Below are positions 12,209-23,826 of a stretch of 64,000 nt of DNA, piece after piece (the first letter of the stretch is position 1; each line of letters starts with the position of its first letter). Under the pieces are notes generated by a model. The model was not told the DNA's origin. It saw nothing but the letters and a program-made list of their open reading frames with translations, and made no database searches. Source of the stretch: Epiperipatus broadwayi (Eukaryota > Onychophora > Udeonychophora > Euonychophora > Peripatidae). The stretch lies in the NCBI GenBank assembly GCA_028023455.1, contig JAQFVV010000157.1:1490001-1554000 (forward strand), written 5' to 3'. Made by a program: the position numbers and the translations under genes.

Positions 12209-13300
12209 CATGGGTGGGAAACTTTTTTTCTGCCAAGAGTCATTTCAATATTTATAATCTCATTTACAGGCCATAAAAGATTATTGATTAAAAATTAATC
12301 TACTATACTTGATTAAAAATTTAATTAATTTAGCTCTAATCATTAAGGGTGGGTAGTCTTTTCAACTGTCAGGCCAATTTCAACTTTAATTGAGGGCCAT
12401 AATTTTTTTTTGATTAACAATAAGGTAACATCATTATTATTAATTACTATTCCACATTTAATGATAATTTTTCCTATACACCTTGAATCTATCTTTGTGA
12501 CATATATTCTCAATTTTTTTTGTGTGTTCTAGACAGGTTAATTCTACAGCAACTATGGTGCCATCCTAATTATAAAAAAAATGCAAAAATAATAATAAGT
12601 AACAAATTATAGATTTATGCTTATGCTTGTCCAAATTATAATAATATTAAACAGTGCTAACACATTTATAATGTAAAGCTATATAAATTAATAGCAATTA
12701 AAATGACTTAGTGCTTTTGAGAAAATGAATTTCTCATAATCATAGCCTGTTGTGACTCATTTATTGGAATGATTCTATGTGCATAATATGCAAACTTTAT
12801 GCAATTGAGTCAATTAGCCCATCTTTTTGATATAGCAAAACATGCTTCTTTACGATTAATGGCAAAGGAGTCTTCTGCTATAAAATAAATCTCCTTTACC
12901 TTACCTTTAATAATAAAATAAAATAAAATTCAAGTTTTATTTTTGTTAGTTATATGTTTGTCTGTGAAAATTACTATAAAAGCAAACAAAATGCTCTCAG
13001 TATTATTAGTCAAATAGACCACACAATATAGATAATTTGTTAGAATATTGCACTTCTGATAGAATGAAGTAGAATTATTCTAAAGGTTGGAGAGAAAAAA
13101 GATGTAAGTTGAGATAATATTTTTTTCTTAAATCTTAATTCAATATTTACATATTTATTTGCACTGTATTACTGCATGTGTGTTTAAATAGAAATTTTAT
13201 ACAAGTCCATTTTATTACATTTGTGTAAATGTCTGGGAGCTGGATTGAGAACTTTCAAGGGACAGATTTGGCCTATAGGCTAAAGGTTCCCCGGTTCTAC
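12209..13300. mobile_element. hAT-like non-autonomous DNA element inside the LINE
   Basis: The left end reads ATGGGTGGGAAACTTTTTTT followed by CTGCCAAGAGTCATTT. The right end, reverse complemented, reads GGGGAACCTTTAGCC then GGCCAAATCTGTCC. This is the 'GGTGGG-AAACTTTTT ... GGCC' style of many hAT termini. A second similar end (GGGTGGGTAGTCTTTTCAAC then GGCCAATTTCAAC) at 12345-12385 suggests a nested relative. The insert separates the RT core from the LINE C-terminus. There is no transposase. Exact ends and an 8-bp target duplication were not fixed. Confidence 0.55.
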
Positions 13301-13379
13301 ATTAGATCATAGCCTAACTTAATTTTCTCCTTTATTTGTGGTTAGATAAAGATTCATTTTTATTAATAACCTCCTTGAA

Positions 13380-14030
13380 AAACTGCTGGCACACCTTGGG
13401 GTTACAATGCAAGGATTTTATGGGTAGTTTCCTTAGCACTTGCATTTTCTGTTGGTGAATGTTGTGCTGCTGCTTGCAGAAAAAGTTCTCTGTAAACTTT
13501 TGGATGTTCAGTTAAACATTACCCAGACAGATGTTATTCGTACATTTAAGATTACTCCTTTACAATTTCCTGTTCTCTCATATATTCCTCCACTAGATAT
13601 CAAAAAAGAAAGTCCCTCACGTAAAATCTATTAAAAATCTGTTAAATACATTGGATATGCCAATAATTCAAGATATACTTTCACTATCTCAAAAATAATA
13701 TTCCTGTTTGGATGTTTAATTAAGAATCTATAATCAAAAATGATGGTGTAAAATGTAGAATTCTTATATCTTTTTTTTTCCAGATCTAATAATAAATTCA
13801 GTTTTCACTAGCATTCAGGATAAGCACTCATCTGCTTTATAAATGTAACTTATCAGCCACTAATCTTTGTAATTGTGAGAAAGTTTAAACTATAAACCAC
13901 ATCATTAATGATTGTAAAATGTATCGTTATAATGGCAGAACTAAAGAATTTAATAAAGTCATTAATGAATCTATCTGCTGATTGGAATCTCTACATGTTT
14001 ATATCCATTTAACCCAATAAACATCACATG
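13380..14030 (+). pseudogene. LINE C-terminal region and 3' end
   Basis: 13440-13634 reads LLDVQLNITQTDVIRTFK, then TPLQFPVLSYIPPLDI. This resembles the post-RT region of jockey-like LINE proteins ('DVQLN-TMRIISGT-KPTPL-LPVLS-I-PP-IRR'). Further on, with shifts, NLCNCEKV, HIINDCKMYRYNG and LESLHVYIHL near 13850-14010 match the C-terminal Cys-His cluster and the 'WL--LD' ending. The 3' end is near AATAAACATCACATGACCAC (14017-14036); a similar CATCACATGATCACC block occurs at about 62970. Confidence 0.65.
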
Positions 14031-14164
14031 ACCACCTCTTCTTATGCTTGTGTATAACTGTTGTTAAAACAGGCAAAACTCACTATATATATTGCCACAC
14101 ACAGCAAGCTAGAGTAATCAATGGATGCCAGAAGGCTATGCATAAAATCCCCATCTAGTGCCTA

Positions 14165-14368
14165 CTCATCCAATATCCCCAGACTAGTGTCTGGCTTATT
14201 TAAATATAATTGAGGCATAGATTAAGATGGATTCATCTTTTTCTAATAGTTCTGGCTTGTGTTTTAGAATTTGGAGTCCCATGTGATGCCATTATTCCAT
14301 CTGATTGGCTGTCACTTAAGCATTTTTAAAGCGTATCTGTTTGAAGGTGTTTAGCTTTCACGTTATTA
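14165..14368 (-). mobile_element. TIR MITE, diverged copy of the one at 41450
   Basis: Read on the minus strand from 14368 it follows the 41.45-41.67 kb element: TAATAACGTGAAAGCT, then a CAGATACG-type block, GCTTAAGTGACAGCCAATCA, and at the far side TAAATAAGCCAGACACTAG. The left terminus is degenerate. There is no ORF. Confidence 0.6.
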
Positions 14369-14369
14369 A

Positions 14370-16750
14370 ATAAATAAATAAAATTAATAAAAACATAACA
14401 GATAAAACAAAATCAAATTCGATAAAAGTGTAATGAGTATTTATAAAACAATAAATATTCTTACTTAAAAAAAATTAATAGCTCTTTTAGTTGTTTTTCA
14501 AGCAATTATCCATTCTTTGCTCTAATCTAAGTAATTATTTCTTCTTTTTTTTTCTGAATATCGTCTTCATCTATCTATCAACAAAAATTAAGGCAAAAGT
14601 ATAATATTTTGCATTAAAAAAACTTGAGGGATACAGTTAATTGTAATTAAAATAAGTGTAAGTAAACTTTTTTTTTATGGGAACAATAAAATATCAGCAA
14701 CACTACATGAGAACATTTTTCATTTTTTTATTAATTTTTAAAAATCTATATATGTGTGTTTTTATTTGTATAATTCCATTTATCTAATCATAAAATAATC
14801 ACTTTTGTTTGCTTTTTCTTTTTTTTTTTTTAATTTTTAGCTCATTTTACTCAATATAATTTTTTTAAAATATATTCATATACTGGATATGCTAAGGAAT
14901 TTGCTATTAAGTGAAAGGATATTCTTTGTTTCCTCTATGAGATCTTAAAGGAACCGAGCAAAGCAAATTTCTAAATGTTATACTCTATATGTTCTTATCA
15001 TCGCAACTGTTATTACTGTGTGATTATTCTTACAACAAAAAACGTGGGAGAGCTGCTCAACCTGTATCAGCTAGCATGATGAATTTATTGGCTTTTTAAC
15101 TTTTAAGTTTAAAATCAAGAAACACCTTAGTTTTTCTTCAGTTGCCTGATAGTTCTTAACTGAAATACCGATTCAGTTTTTTTGGAGGTAGGGTGAATGT
15201 TAACTTTTTTTATATATAGATATTTGCAATTATGATCAACAAACCTAAATAATGGCTGTCATTTGCGTGATCCTGTTAAAATTGTAGCCAAAGCGGCAGT
15301 TAGGGGATGCATGCATGGAGTGCTAAGAATCCCCTGATTGCAGACCCAGGCTGAATTCGATGATGATCTTTTATTTAGATATTTACAATTCCTGATCATT
15401 TTCAAATGAAGAATTGTCTAATATCAAATGAAACATTGTTAAATTTTATAAAAAGATGGAGAGTTGATTCAAAATTGCAGGGACTTGAAAGCTAAAGATC
15501 ACTTTCAATTGTATCAATTAGTTATTTCTCTCTAAATTGATAAGAAATAGCATTTTTACTATTATCTTGCAAAAAAAGTAAATTTTATCTGAGAAAAAGT
15601 ATTTGCTTTTTTTGATGAGGGTATTTAGATTTTGGCAATCGGTTTGTTTATAAAAGTAAACACTATTAATGTGAATGGTAGCAATTTAGATCTTGTCTAT
15701 AAATTAATAACTTTATTTTATAAAAGTCCTCTTAATGCAGTGGTGCATATCGGCATGCCATATTCGTAACTTGGGCTTCCGAATAAATTTTAGAAATGTT
15801 ATCAGATTGAAAACTGTCTCTGAATTTTCTTTTATTTATGCATATGTTTCTGTTTAATAAAAATTAAATTATTAAATGGCAAAAAATTTTATTTAAAAAC
15901 TTATTTTTACTTCTTTATTTTTTAATTGTAAGAACTAATTTATTTTCGTATGGCAATGACAGATGAGCTGTATTCTTTTGTTGCCTTCTGAAGTGTATCT
16001 TCTAGCTCATTGTCTTAGGCAATGCAAATTATAACACAATTAGATAGGAATGGGTGTAAATTCTTTTTACTTTATTGGAGAAAACAATAAAAAAAAATTT
16101 ATTTTTTTTAAAAAAAAGACATCATTTTTGTTGTTTTACCAGATGGAAGTAAAGAAAATCTTTTTTTTTAATCTAGAAAGAAAAATTATCCCAGAGATCA
16201 ATGTCTGTTTACAACAGGAAATATAATTTTTGTTCACTTTTTTTTTTTTTACATCTTGTTTTCTAACATGTTAATACTTCTTAGAGTCATACTGTCATCA
16301 GATGCCGTATTAAGCCTCTGGAATCATACAGAGGTCGTTCTGCTGAGAAATTTTTCAATACATAAACACAGACTAAAATAGATTTTAATGAATGAAAATT
16401 TCAATATGAAAAGCAGTACCACAGATAAATATATATATATATTTACATGTATGTATTAAAACACTACAGAGTGGAGGTTTATCTAACAGTGACTCAGAGA
16501 TGATTAATGAAGATGGAGACATTGTTCATCTAGTTGTCCAATTCCAGAAGATTAATGATTGATTTTTTTTTGTCATCCTTGTTTTATCTATCTACAAATG
16601 GATTGATTTAAAAGTGCTGACTGGTATTAGCCATTGGTAAGCTACACGAAACCTAACTGACACCGGAAAAAATGTTCCAAGTTTTAGCTGGAACAAATTC
16701 AAATCCCAGATTATGAAAATAGTGTAACGTGAATCAATGGAATAACATGT
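14370..16750. other. No gene seen; AT-rich spacer with one hairpin
   Basis: Contains poly(T) runs at 14817-14832, 16085-16120 and 16240-16252, an AT microsatellite at 16430-16442, and the hairpin at 15296-15341. No supportable coding region. Confidence 0.4.
15296..15341. repeat. 46-nt hairpin, 13-bp stem
   Basis: GCAGTTAGGGGAT pairs with ATCCCCTGATTGC over all 13 positions, counting two G-U wobbles, around a 20-nt loop. It is less AT-rich than the surroundings. It could be part of an unrecognised SINE head. Confidence 0.45.
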
Positions 16751-16755
16751 AGAAC

Positions 16756-18712
16756 AGTATTTTTCAAACTTTTCATACGGAGAAACACTTCACAAATTCT
16801 GAAATATTAATTGAACATCTTCATTATTTTAATAATAAATAAATTATGGAAGTAAATATGTCTTAAGAAAGCAAAACAAATTATTTTCAAATTTTAATTA
16901 TGTAAAACAACACACATGAGAATGATAAAATAAACTAGCACATTTATAGTAAAATTATGTTTTTAATGACTGATGTTTTTGGGTCTTTGAATTACAAATT
17001 CTTTTGATATCAGGTGCAATATTAGAATGTTGAATTCTAATATCCAATATAGCATTCAATCTGCTCCTATATTTTGATTTAGTTGCAGCACGATATGAAA
17101 ATCCTGCCTCATATAAATTTTTCATTGTAAGAGAAAGCAAAATATAAATAGCTAGTTTTGACAGATTGGGGTACTCCTGTTAATTTTGTCTAGAAATTAT
17201 TTAATGACTTTGCTTTACATCAGAGTCACCAGTTAAAACAATTAGATTTTTTAATCAGTTGTGTTGAAGTCTGTTGGTTAAGCTGTCATGGCAAGAGTTG
17301 TGAAATTACATTGGAAACTTCATCATTAGTTTTAGAATTTATTTCAGTTAAAAATTCATTCAAGGTTGGAAAACAATCAAAATTACTTTGTTCGATAGTA
17401 GAAATCCAGAATTATAACTTCATATTAAAAGAAACAGTTTTGTCTCTTGCATTAAAAATTGGAATATTTTTTTCTTATAATGATAAGTCAATTTCACTGC
17501 ACTTAGTGAAAACATCTGCCAAATATGCAAGACTCATCGGCCATGACGGATTTGTTAAAAATTCAATTTAATTCTATCCTAAATTATTTGACATGAAAAG
17601 AACCAATAACTCATTATAAAGTTCAAAAGGGTCTTAGTAACATTTTTTCTCTGAATTAGCCATCTTACTTCAATATATAATAATAGTGCAATATGCTCGC
17701 TAACTATTTTATAACAAAGTTAGATTGAAGTGGTAGATATTTTATATAGTTGATTGTTTTTGCAACTACTTTTTAAATAACTCAAAAATTTATTTATTAT
17801 TAGTCCTTGCCTATGCTAAACACAATGACTTTTGTGATATTTGTAACTACTTGCAGAATACGTGTTATAACTCTTTTCATCTTTCTTATCATTGCTTGGG
17901 CACCATCTGTACAAATATCAATAGATTTTTCATATTAAAACTTTTTAGTATACTCTTAAATGATAATTGATTTAATGTTTGAAGAAATCATATTTTCTTC
18001 TTCAATCTTTGATGTGTCCGAAATACTTGCCTTTTCTTGTTTTAAATTTTCTCTTTTTAACCAAGAATTCACAGGTAATTTTTGAATATATTTAAATTTT
18101 AATATTAGTCAGAACTGTAATAACAAAAAAAAAAATATAAAAAAGCCTGTAATACACAAAAATAAATGTGAAAGAAAAGTATTAAAAAGTGTCAATAATA
18201 TAAAAGCAAGTGTAATAAAAATGATTTGATAAAATATTTAGTAATAAAAATTCAAGATTGTAAAATGAAATGTAATAATAATAAGGAATATAATTTACAA
18301 TTATTATTAAAAAAACATTATAATAATAATAAATGCTCAGTCACAAAATTTATGCAAATCAATTTAAATCTTTTATAATGATAAAGTCTTATAATAATAA
18401 TCAACTTACATATTTAAACAAATTAGTATAATGATGTGTTCGATAAATAAATATTATCATGAATAATATTTGTTCAGTAGCAGATCTGATGTCTGCTTAC
18501 TTTGACAGATTGCTAACAACTGTTGATATCATGGTCAGCTTTGGACACACAGATCACCTCATCAGCATATTTTTACATGTTCCAATATATTTCAACTTGT
18601 GCATCATTTAAAATCATACATGACTGTATTACTTTTCATGATTTTTCACGGAACATTTACTGCCTTTCTACAGAATGTTGAGATTCCATGGAACATAGTT
18701 TGGGGAAAAGCA
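16756..18712 (-). mobile_element. hAT transposon relic (ZBED5/SCAND3-like group)
   Basis: One end reads CAGTATTTTTCAAACTTTT (16756 on), the usual hAT terminal style. The far end, on the minus strand, reads GCTTTTCCCCAAACTATG near 18712. Between them a decayed transposase reads on the minus strand. No matching 8-bp target duplication was found, so the ends are approximate. Confidence 0.6.
16955..18060 (-). pseudogene. hAT transposase pseudogene, ZBED5/FAM200-like
   Basis: Reading from about 17930 on the minus strand: SIDICTDGAQAM (the 'CTDGApAM' block with a catalytic Asp of hAT transposases), then in the 17.7-17.5 kb region a VRWLS-like block, FELYNELLVLFM, and WPMSLAYLADVFTKCSEIDL. The last open frame (17140-16955) contains YEAGFSYRAATKSKYRSRLN then IAPDIKRIC, the C-terminal dimerisation end of ZBED5/SCAND3-type proteins. 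Domain order is normal but the frame is broken by many stops and shifts. The N-terminal BED zinc finger is not visible. Confidence 0.75.
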
Positions 18713-21328
18713 TCTTTTATTTAAATTAATATGCTTTTAAAAAACTAAGTAAAATTGAACAATTCAAATTTAACAAAATTCTTATTGATTGAAATATCTC
18801 TACAGGAGCATATAAATGTGGAAGAATTACAAAAATACAAGTATAATCATAAAAATACGTCATTAATAAATTAATATTTTATCTTGAAGTGAAATTAAAA
18901 TATATCAATAAAAGCTTATGGGGTGATATTATTACAAATCACAGACTGTTTATACACACAAATTTAAAATTTATATTAGTAGATTCTTCAGCTCTTGAAA
19001 TCATCACTATTTTTGTTCTTCTAATTTTGATTTATTTACTACATTTATAGCCAAGTCACTAATAATAATGAGAGGCTGAATTTATTTTGATAATAAATAA
19101 TAATTACAACTAAATTTCATCTAGTACTGAGCTCTAAGGTTAGACATATGATTAGATTACCTTTCTTAGTCTGTCCAATTAGAATGCCATATTGAATTTT
19201 AATCCAATTGATTATCTTTTTATTTTCTTATAAAATAGGCACTATTGAAAAGAATATCTTTCAATTGTAAAAACTAATGGAAGCTTGGTTCTCTTTTATT
19301 AATATACTATCATTAACAATCAGACATTTAACTTCAAAAACAAATTCCCAACCCAATTGGTAAAAGAATTAGATTCTTTGCATTTCAAATTAAGGAACTC
19401 TCTGAGAAATCCTTTCCTTCAGTAGACTCAATTATTTTTCTCTCAAGAATACAAGTTGATACAATGCAAAAATCTTTCTTTCCAGTAGCCATAACTGATC
19501 TAAAAGTTACATTCATTGGCCAATGAGTTATAAATCAAAGAATCTAATCCCTTTCTCTATTTTTTATAAACAACAATATGATTTTTGAAGAAGATATGTT
19601 GTTTCATTTCTTCTTCCATTATAATGACCATTTACAGAAACTCTCATCTTCTATGCTGCCTTCATACTTCTTGGTATCACTGAAGAAGGTCATGATATCA
19701 ATACATATGAAATAGTTTTAAAGCTAAGCTCTATCCCAGAGAGCACATGTCCAGGGATACATGCAATTTTTATTAGTACATCTGAGTCATTATACTATTC
19801 CAATAATTAAGCCATCTTTCAAAACATATATATTATATACAAATTTTACACAGTCTCTCTTCAGTTTCTTTTTTAAAAGGCATTCTTCCCCATCACTTGA
19901 TAATATGAGATCTATATCTCTGCTTATCATCGAATCTTTCATTAAGAATAAGATGCAACATCTGATTCTTCCATTTTTCTCTAACTTTTCAGTTTTTCAA
20001 TAATGGAAGCTCCACATTTGAAGCAGTAACATTATTTAGATGATAATTGATGGCACAAGGCAAGGCAAAAAACTAGCTTTTATTTTTAATCAACTGGATA
20101 TTATGACTACTTTTAATTCCATGCCAATAAATAAACTTCTAGACGTGCTCAATTATCATAAAATGCAAATACTTTTATTACATATATATTAGCCATCTTG
20201 CTAATCAATGGAAGTATACATACATATTACTTTAAATAGGAAAATTATCTCTTGGCTTTTAGCTTCAATTCCATCTCTCATGGTTCTCTCTTTAGTTCTT
20301 TATTTGTCAAAGCATACATTAATCCACTTTTATTTGAAATAGAAAATAAGTTGCCTGCTGTACATATATATTCAAATTTAATATTTTTAACAGTTAACAT
20401 AGATATAATTTAATTAGTAAATGGAATTATATAAGCAAAGTTAAATCCACAGCTAAGCTGTATTGATGTAGTTTGGCTATGAGTTTAACTTCATATACAT
20501 AATGGTGATACCATTTACTAATTAATTTGCACTCATATATATGTGATGCTCCATGTTGACAATTTCTCTTCATTAAAAGAGAATTCGTCAACATGGCACA
20601 TCCTTACAGGCAAACAGATATCTTCTACTTACAATTTTTCTCCTCATAAGTTTTTGGTCTTCTCAATTCATTAAAGCTATCACAAAACTTTCTTCTGATC
20701 TCATTCATAAAGATAATCATTTCTCATTCAAAAGCTTATGTGTCTCTACATAATAAAATTTCCTTATCAACTTACTAATATTTAACTTTCACTGCCTCTT
20801 TTAAAAAATGTAAACTCTCTATAAATCATACTCATTTGGAGCAAAAAAACAGTTGCCATAACTGTGATAAAAAATGCAAACATTAAGTGCTCCTCCTTCA
20901 ATTATATCTCTATATTTTTCTGTCAGAGAGCAATCAATGTATAGTTCAAATTCATCTCTATTCCTAATGTATTATATATTTTTGTAACTCCTACAAACCC
21001 ATCATCCCCTATCAGAAACATATTCATAAATACCTTATTCAATCCAAACCACATACTCTCTGATCTCCAAAAAAAATAAATGTTGAGAGATTTGTAACTT
21101 AACCACTAATACAGACTCTAAGTAGTTATTCATTTTCTACTATTTCTAATAAAGCAATTATAAAGAAATTCATTTTTCTGACATTTGAGGCTAAATTCAC
21201 GGATTTCTTTTGCTTTCCTTACTGGATAAATGGTATTTGCAAATATTGTTTAATTTGCTCATGTGTGAGAGAAGTGGTAATAGACATTTTGTCTATTGAT
21301 GTACTTCCTTATATATATATATATATAT
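18713..21328. other. No gene seen
   Basis: AT-rich and noncoding, with many short accidental frames and one hairpin (20545-20602). A (TA)n run at 21310-21328 adjoins the candidate LTR. Confidence 0.4.
20545..20602. repeat. 58-nt hairpin of miRNA-precursor size
   Basis: A 26-nt arm (GATGCTCCATGTTGAC, then AATTTCTCTT) pairs with the facing arm (AAGAGAATTC, then GTCAACATGGCACATC) with four mismatches around a 6-nt loop. The continuous core CCATGTTGAC/GTCAACATGG is perfect. It may be a tiny MITE or a folded small-RNA precursor; nothing else decides. Confidence 0.45.
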
Positions 21329-22099
21329 TGTAACCGGACCACCATACAACCCTTTTATTACTTCAGTTGTAACAATTTCCTGATGAGCATGTTGCAGGAA
21401 GGAACAATCGATTGGCATTCCCCAATGCAGATGTTAACTCCCCCCTACAACAATATTTTCTGCTCATCAGAGGATGTAGCACCATAGAGGCTGGAGGCAT
21501 CTAGACATTTATATGTCTGGTTTTCCAAACGGCACCACTAGAGTTCCATCTCACTACAACCTGACTTACCTAGGTCTAGTTATGCCAGACATAGCTCAGG
21601 AGGCATGAGATTCTCATGAACAAGTGCAATGAATGATGAGTGATGCAATAAAAACAAAATAGAATTGGACAACTGGATAACTAAATTTAATTTTTAGTAA
21701 CAATAATTTTATTTAATAACAATTAATTTACAAGTTCTAATAAAGTTCATTCCTATCCATGTGATGAATCATTTTCATTTCATTTATGGAAAGGTTAGAA
21801 GCATTTTGTTGATCAATAGTTCATTTGCAATTCATTTTAATAAAGTTCATCCTTCATTTCAAATGAAGGCTCATTTTGATGTATCTTAGGTAAAGGATTC
21901 AAAGGGTCTTTTATCTAGTAGACGTCTATCAATACTGCATGAATATTTTGCCACTCTTTATTCCATATCTGTACATCTCTTTTAGGTAGGTAAATAGGTA
22001 AGATGAGCTATTCCAGATCTGTAAGGTTTCTATAATTCAGTCAAGTATCAATGTACATTGGTGCTCATAAGTTTCATTATTTTCTTTGTATACAATCGA

Positions 22100-22665
22100 G
22101 ATTCATGTAAGTATTAAGCATTTATAATTTTATATCAATATACAGGTAAGCATTTAGAGTCCATATAGCATTTCATTAAATTTATCAAATCCAGTAATGT
22201 GGTTTAAATTACTCCCACAAAATCAATATTCAGGTAAGTATTAAACATTTGTAATTTTATATCAATATGCAGGTAAGCATTTAGAGTCCATATAGCATTT
22301 CATTAAATTTATCAAATCCAGTAATGTGGTTTAAATTACTCTCACAAAATCAATATTCAGATAAGTATTAAGCATTTGTACTTTTATATCAATATGCAGG
22401 TAAGCATTTAGAGTCCATATAGCATTTCATTAAATTTATCAAATCCAGTAATATGGTTTAAATTACTCCTACAAAATCAATATTCAAGTAAGTATTAAAC
22501 ATTTGTAATTTTATATCAATATGCAGATAAGCATTTAGAGTCCATATAGCATTTCATTAAATTTATCAAATCCGGTAATGTGGTTTAAATTACTCCCACA
22601 AAATCAATATTCAGATAAGTATTAAGCATTTGTACTTTTATATCAATACAGGTAAGCATTTGTAA
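22100..22665. repeat. 127-bp tandem repeat, about 4.4 copies
   Basis: The anchor GTATTAAGCATTT or GTATTAAACATTT starts at 22111, 22238, 22365, 22492 and 22619, exactly 127 bp apart each time. Each unit continues through TATATCAATATGCAG, GCATTTAGAGTCC, AAATTTATCAAATCC and GGTTTAAATTACTC. Copies 2 and 4 share AAACATTTGTAATTTT, while 3 and 5 share AGCATTTGTACTTTT, so a dimeric 254-bp unit appears to have been amplified. Confidence 0.95.
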
Positions 22666-22837
22666 TTTTTATTTAGTGATATAGCATAACCATTATTATT
22701 GGTCTGCCACAGATGTATATTTCTTCATATAAGTTGATCAGTGGCTGCATTTATTTATTAGCCAGTTAGATTTATATGTAATAGCTCAGTATTTCTGACT
22801 CTTCTAGGTATATTTATTTGTAAATCAATAATATCAC

Positions 22838-23340
22838 TCATTATAAGTATTCGGGGTTTTTTTGTTAATTTCATTCAAATGTAATCTATAGGTGAGTAGT
22901 CAATCCTTATTAAAAATGCCTCTTGGATATATATATCTTTAATATTTATACTTTATCATTAACGAAACGTATTTCACATAAGTCATTTTAAGACAGCTGT
23001 TTGTTTTGTATTTTATTTTTATAAACACGTATAAATATTGAATAAAAAATATAAAGTCATTACAAGTATTCGTTTTTTACTTTATTTTAATTCAAATGTA
23101 GTCTGTAGATAAGTAGTCAATCCTTATTAAAAATGCCTTTTGATTATAGATATTTCTAATATTTATCACTACAATTTATTATTAACAGAAGGTATTTTTA
23201 CGCAGCTATTTTTATTAATAATTCTTTTATATATATATTTATAATAAAGACGTTTGTTTGTCTTTTAAAAAACATAGATAATTTTAGTTTAAGAAAACAC
23301 ATAATATTGAATATTTTATAAAATCATTACCTTCATTTAT
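22838..23340. repeat. 219-bp tandem repeat, two copies plus a partial third
   Basis: TCATTATAAGTATTCG at 22838 and TCATTACAAGTATTCG at 23057 each lead into GTAGTCAATCCTTATT then AAAAATGCC about 60 bp later. A third TCATTAC at 23324 follows a diverged AACACATAATATTGAAT block. Confidence 0.75.
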
Positions 23341-23826
23341 CCAGTTCGTCCCTTCAAAAAGGGGATCATTGCATTTCAGCTGAATGGCATTATCTCCTTT
23401 CTATGATGTTTATCCAGGCAAATCTAGAAAAATCATGGCTTAGAATGAAGAGGAAAGGCTGTTACATTATCCCTCCATTGTTATGTTTTCCTTAATAATG
23501 TTTTCTTTTTTCATTATTAACCATGGTTTTAAAGGTTATATTCCAAGGTAACGAAAGTCAGAGTTGAGTAACTTAAATAAGAATTTTAACTTTTTAATTC
23601 TTCACTTTTGTTATTATCTTTTTCAAAAAAAAAAATCTTCTTTAAACATACACTTTAGAAATCCAATCTAATCTGCCTCTGAACTTGCAACTTGACTATA
23701 TATATTCCGATTCTGGATTAAACAGTTCAGCCCACGTATCCTAGTCATTCTACAGCTCTCATTTAAGTCCGATTGCCTTTCTCTTCATAATGATTGGATA
23801 ATCTACCTTTTTAGCAGAATAGATAA

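Larger units (their letters stand above)
21329..23466. mobile_element. Candidate solo LTR, TGTAAC...GTTACA
   Basis: The block begins TGTAACCGGACC directly after a TA microsatellite and ends GGCTGTTACA, giving 6-bp inverted TG...CA termini like the LTR at 4881. The flanks ATAT and TTAT are not an identical target duplication. The interior is noncoding and holds the 127-bp and 219-bp tandem repeats. LTR is inferred from termini and length only. Confidence 0.4.

Noticed and set aside
16290-16365. Possible exon after CTTCTTAG reading a short basic peptide
   Set aside because: No partner exon, no donor site and no phase support; likely chance.
17311-17571. 86-codon open frame on +
   Set aside because: Shadow of the hAT transposase that reads on the minus strand (AYLADVFTK region).
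22100-22665. CRISPR-like array
   Set aside because: The repeat is a continuous 127-bp unit without unique spacers, in animal-type DNA.
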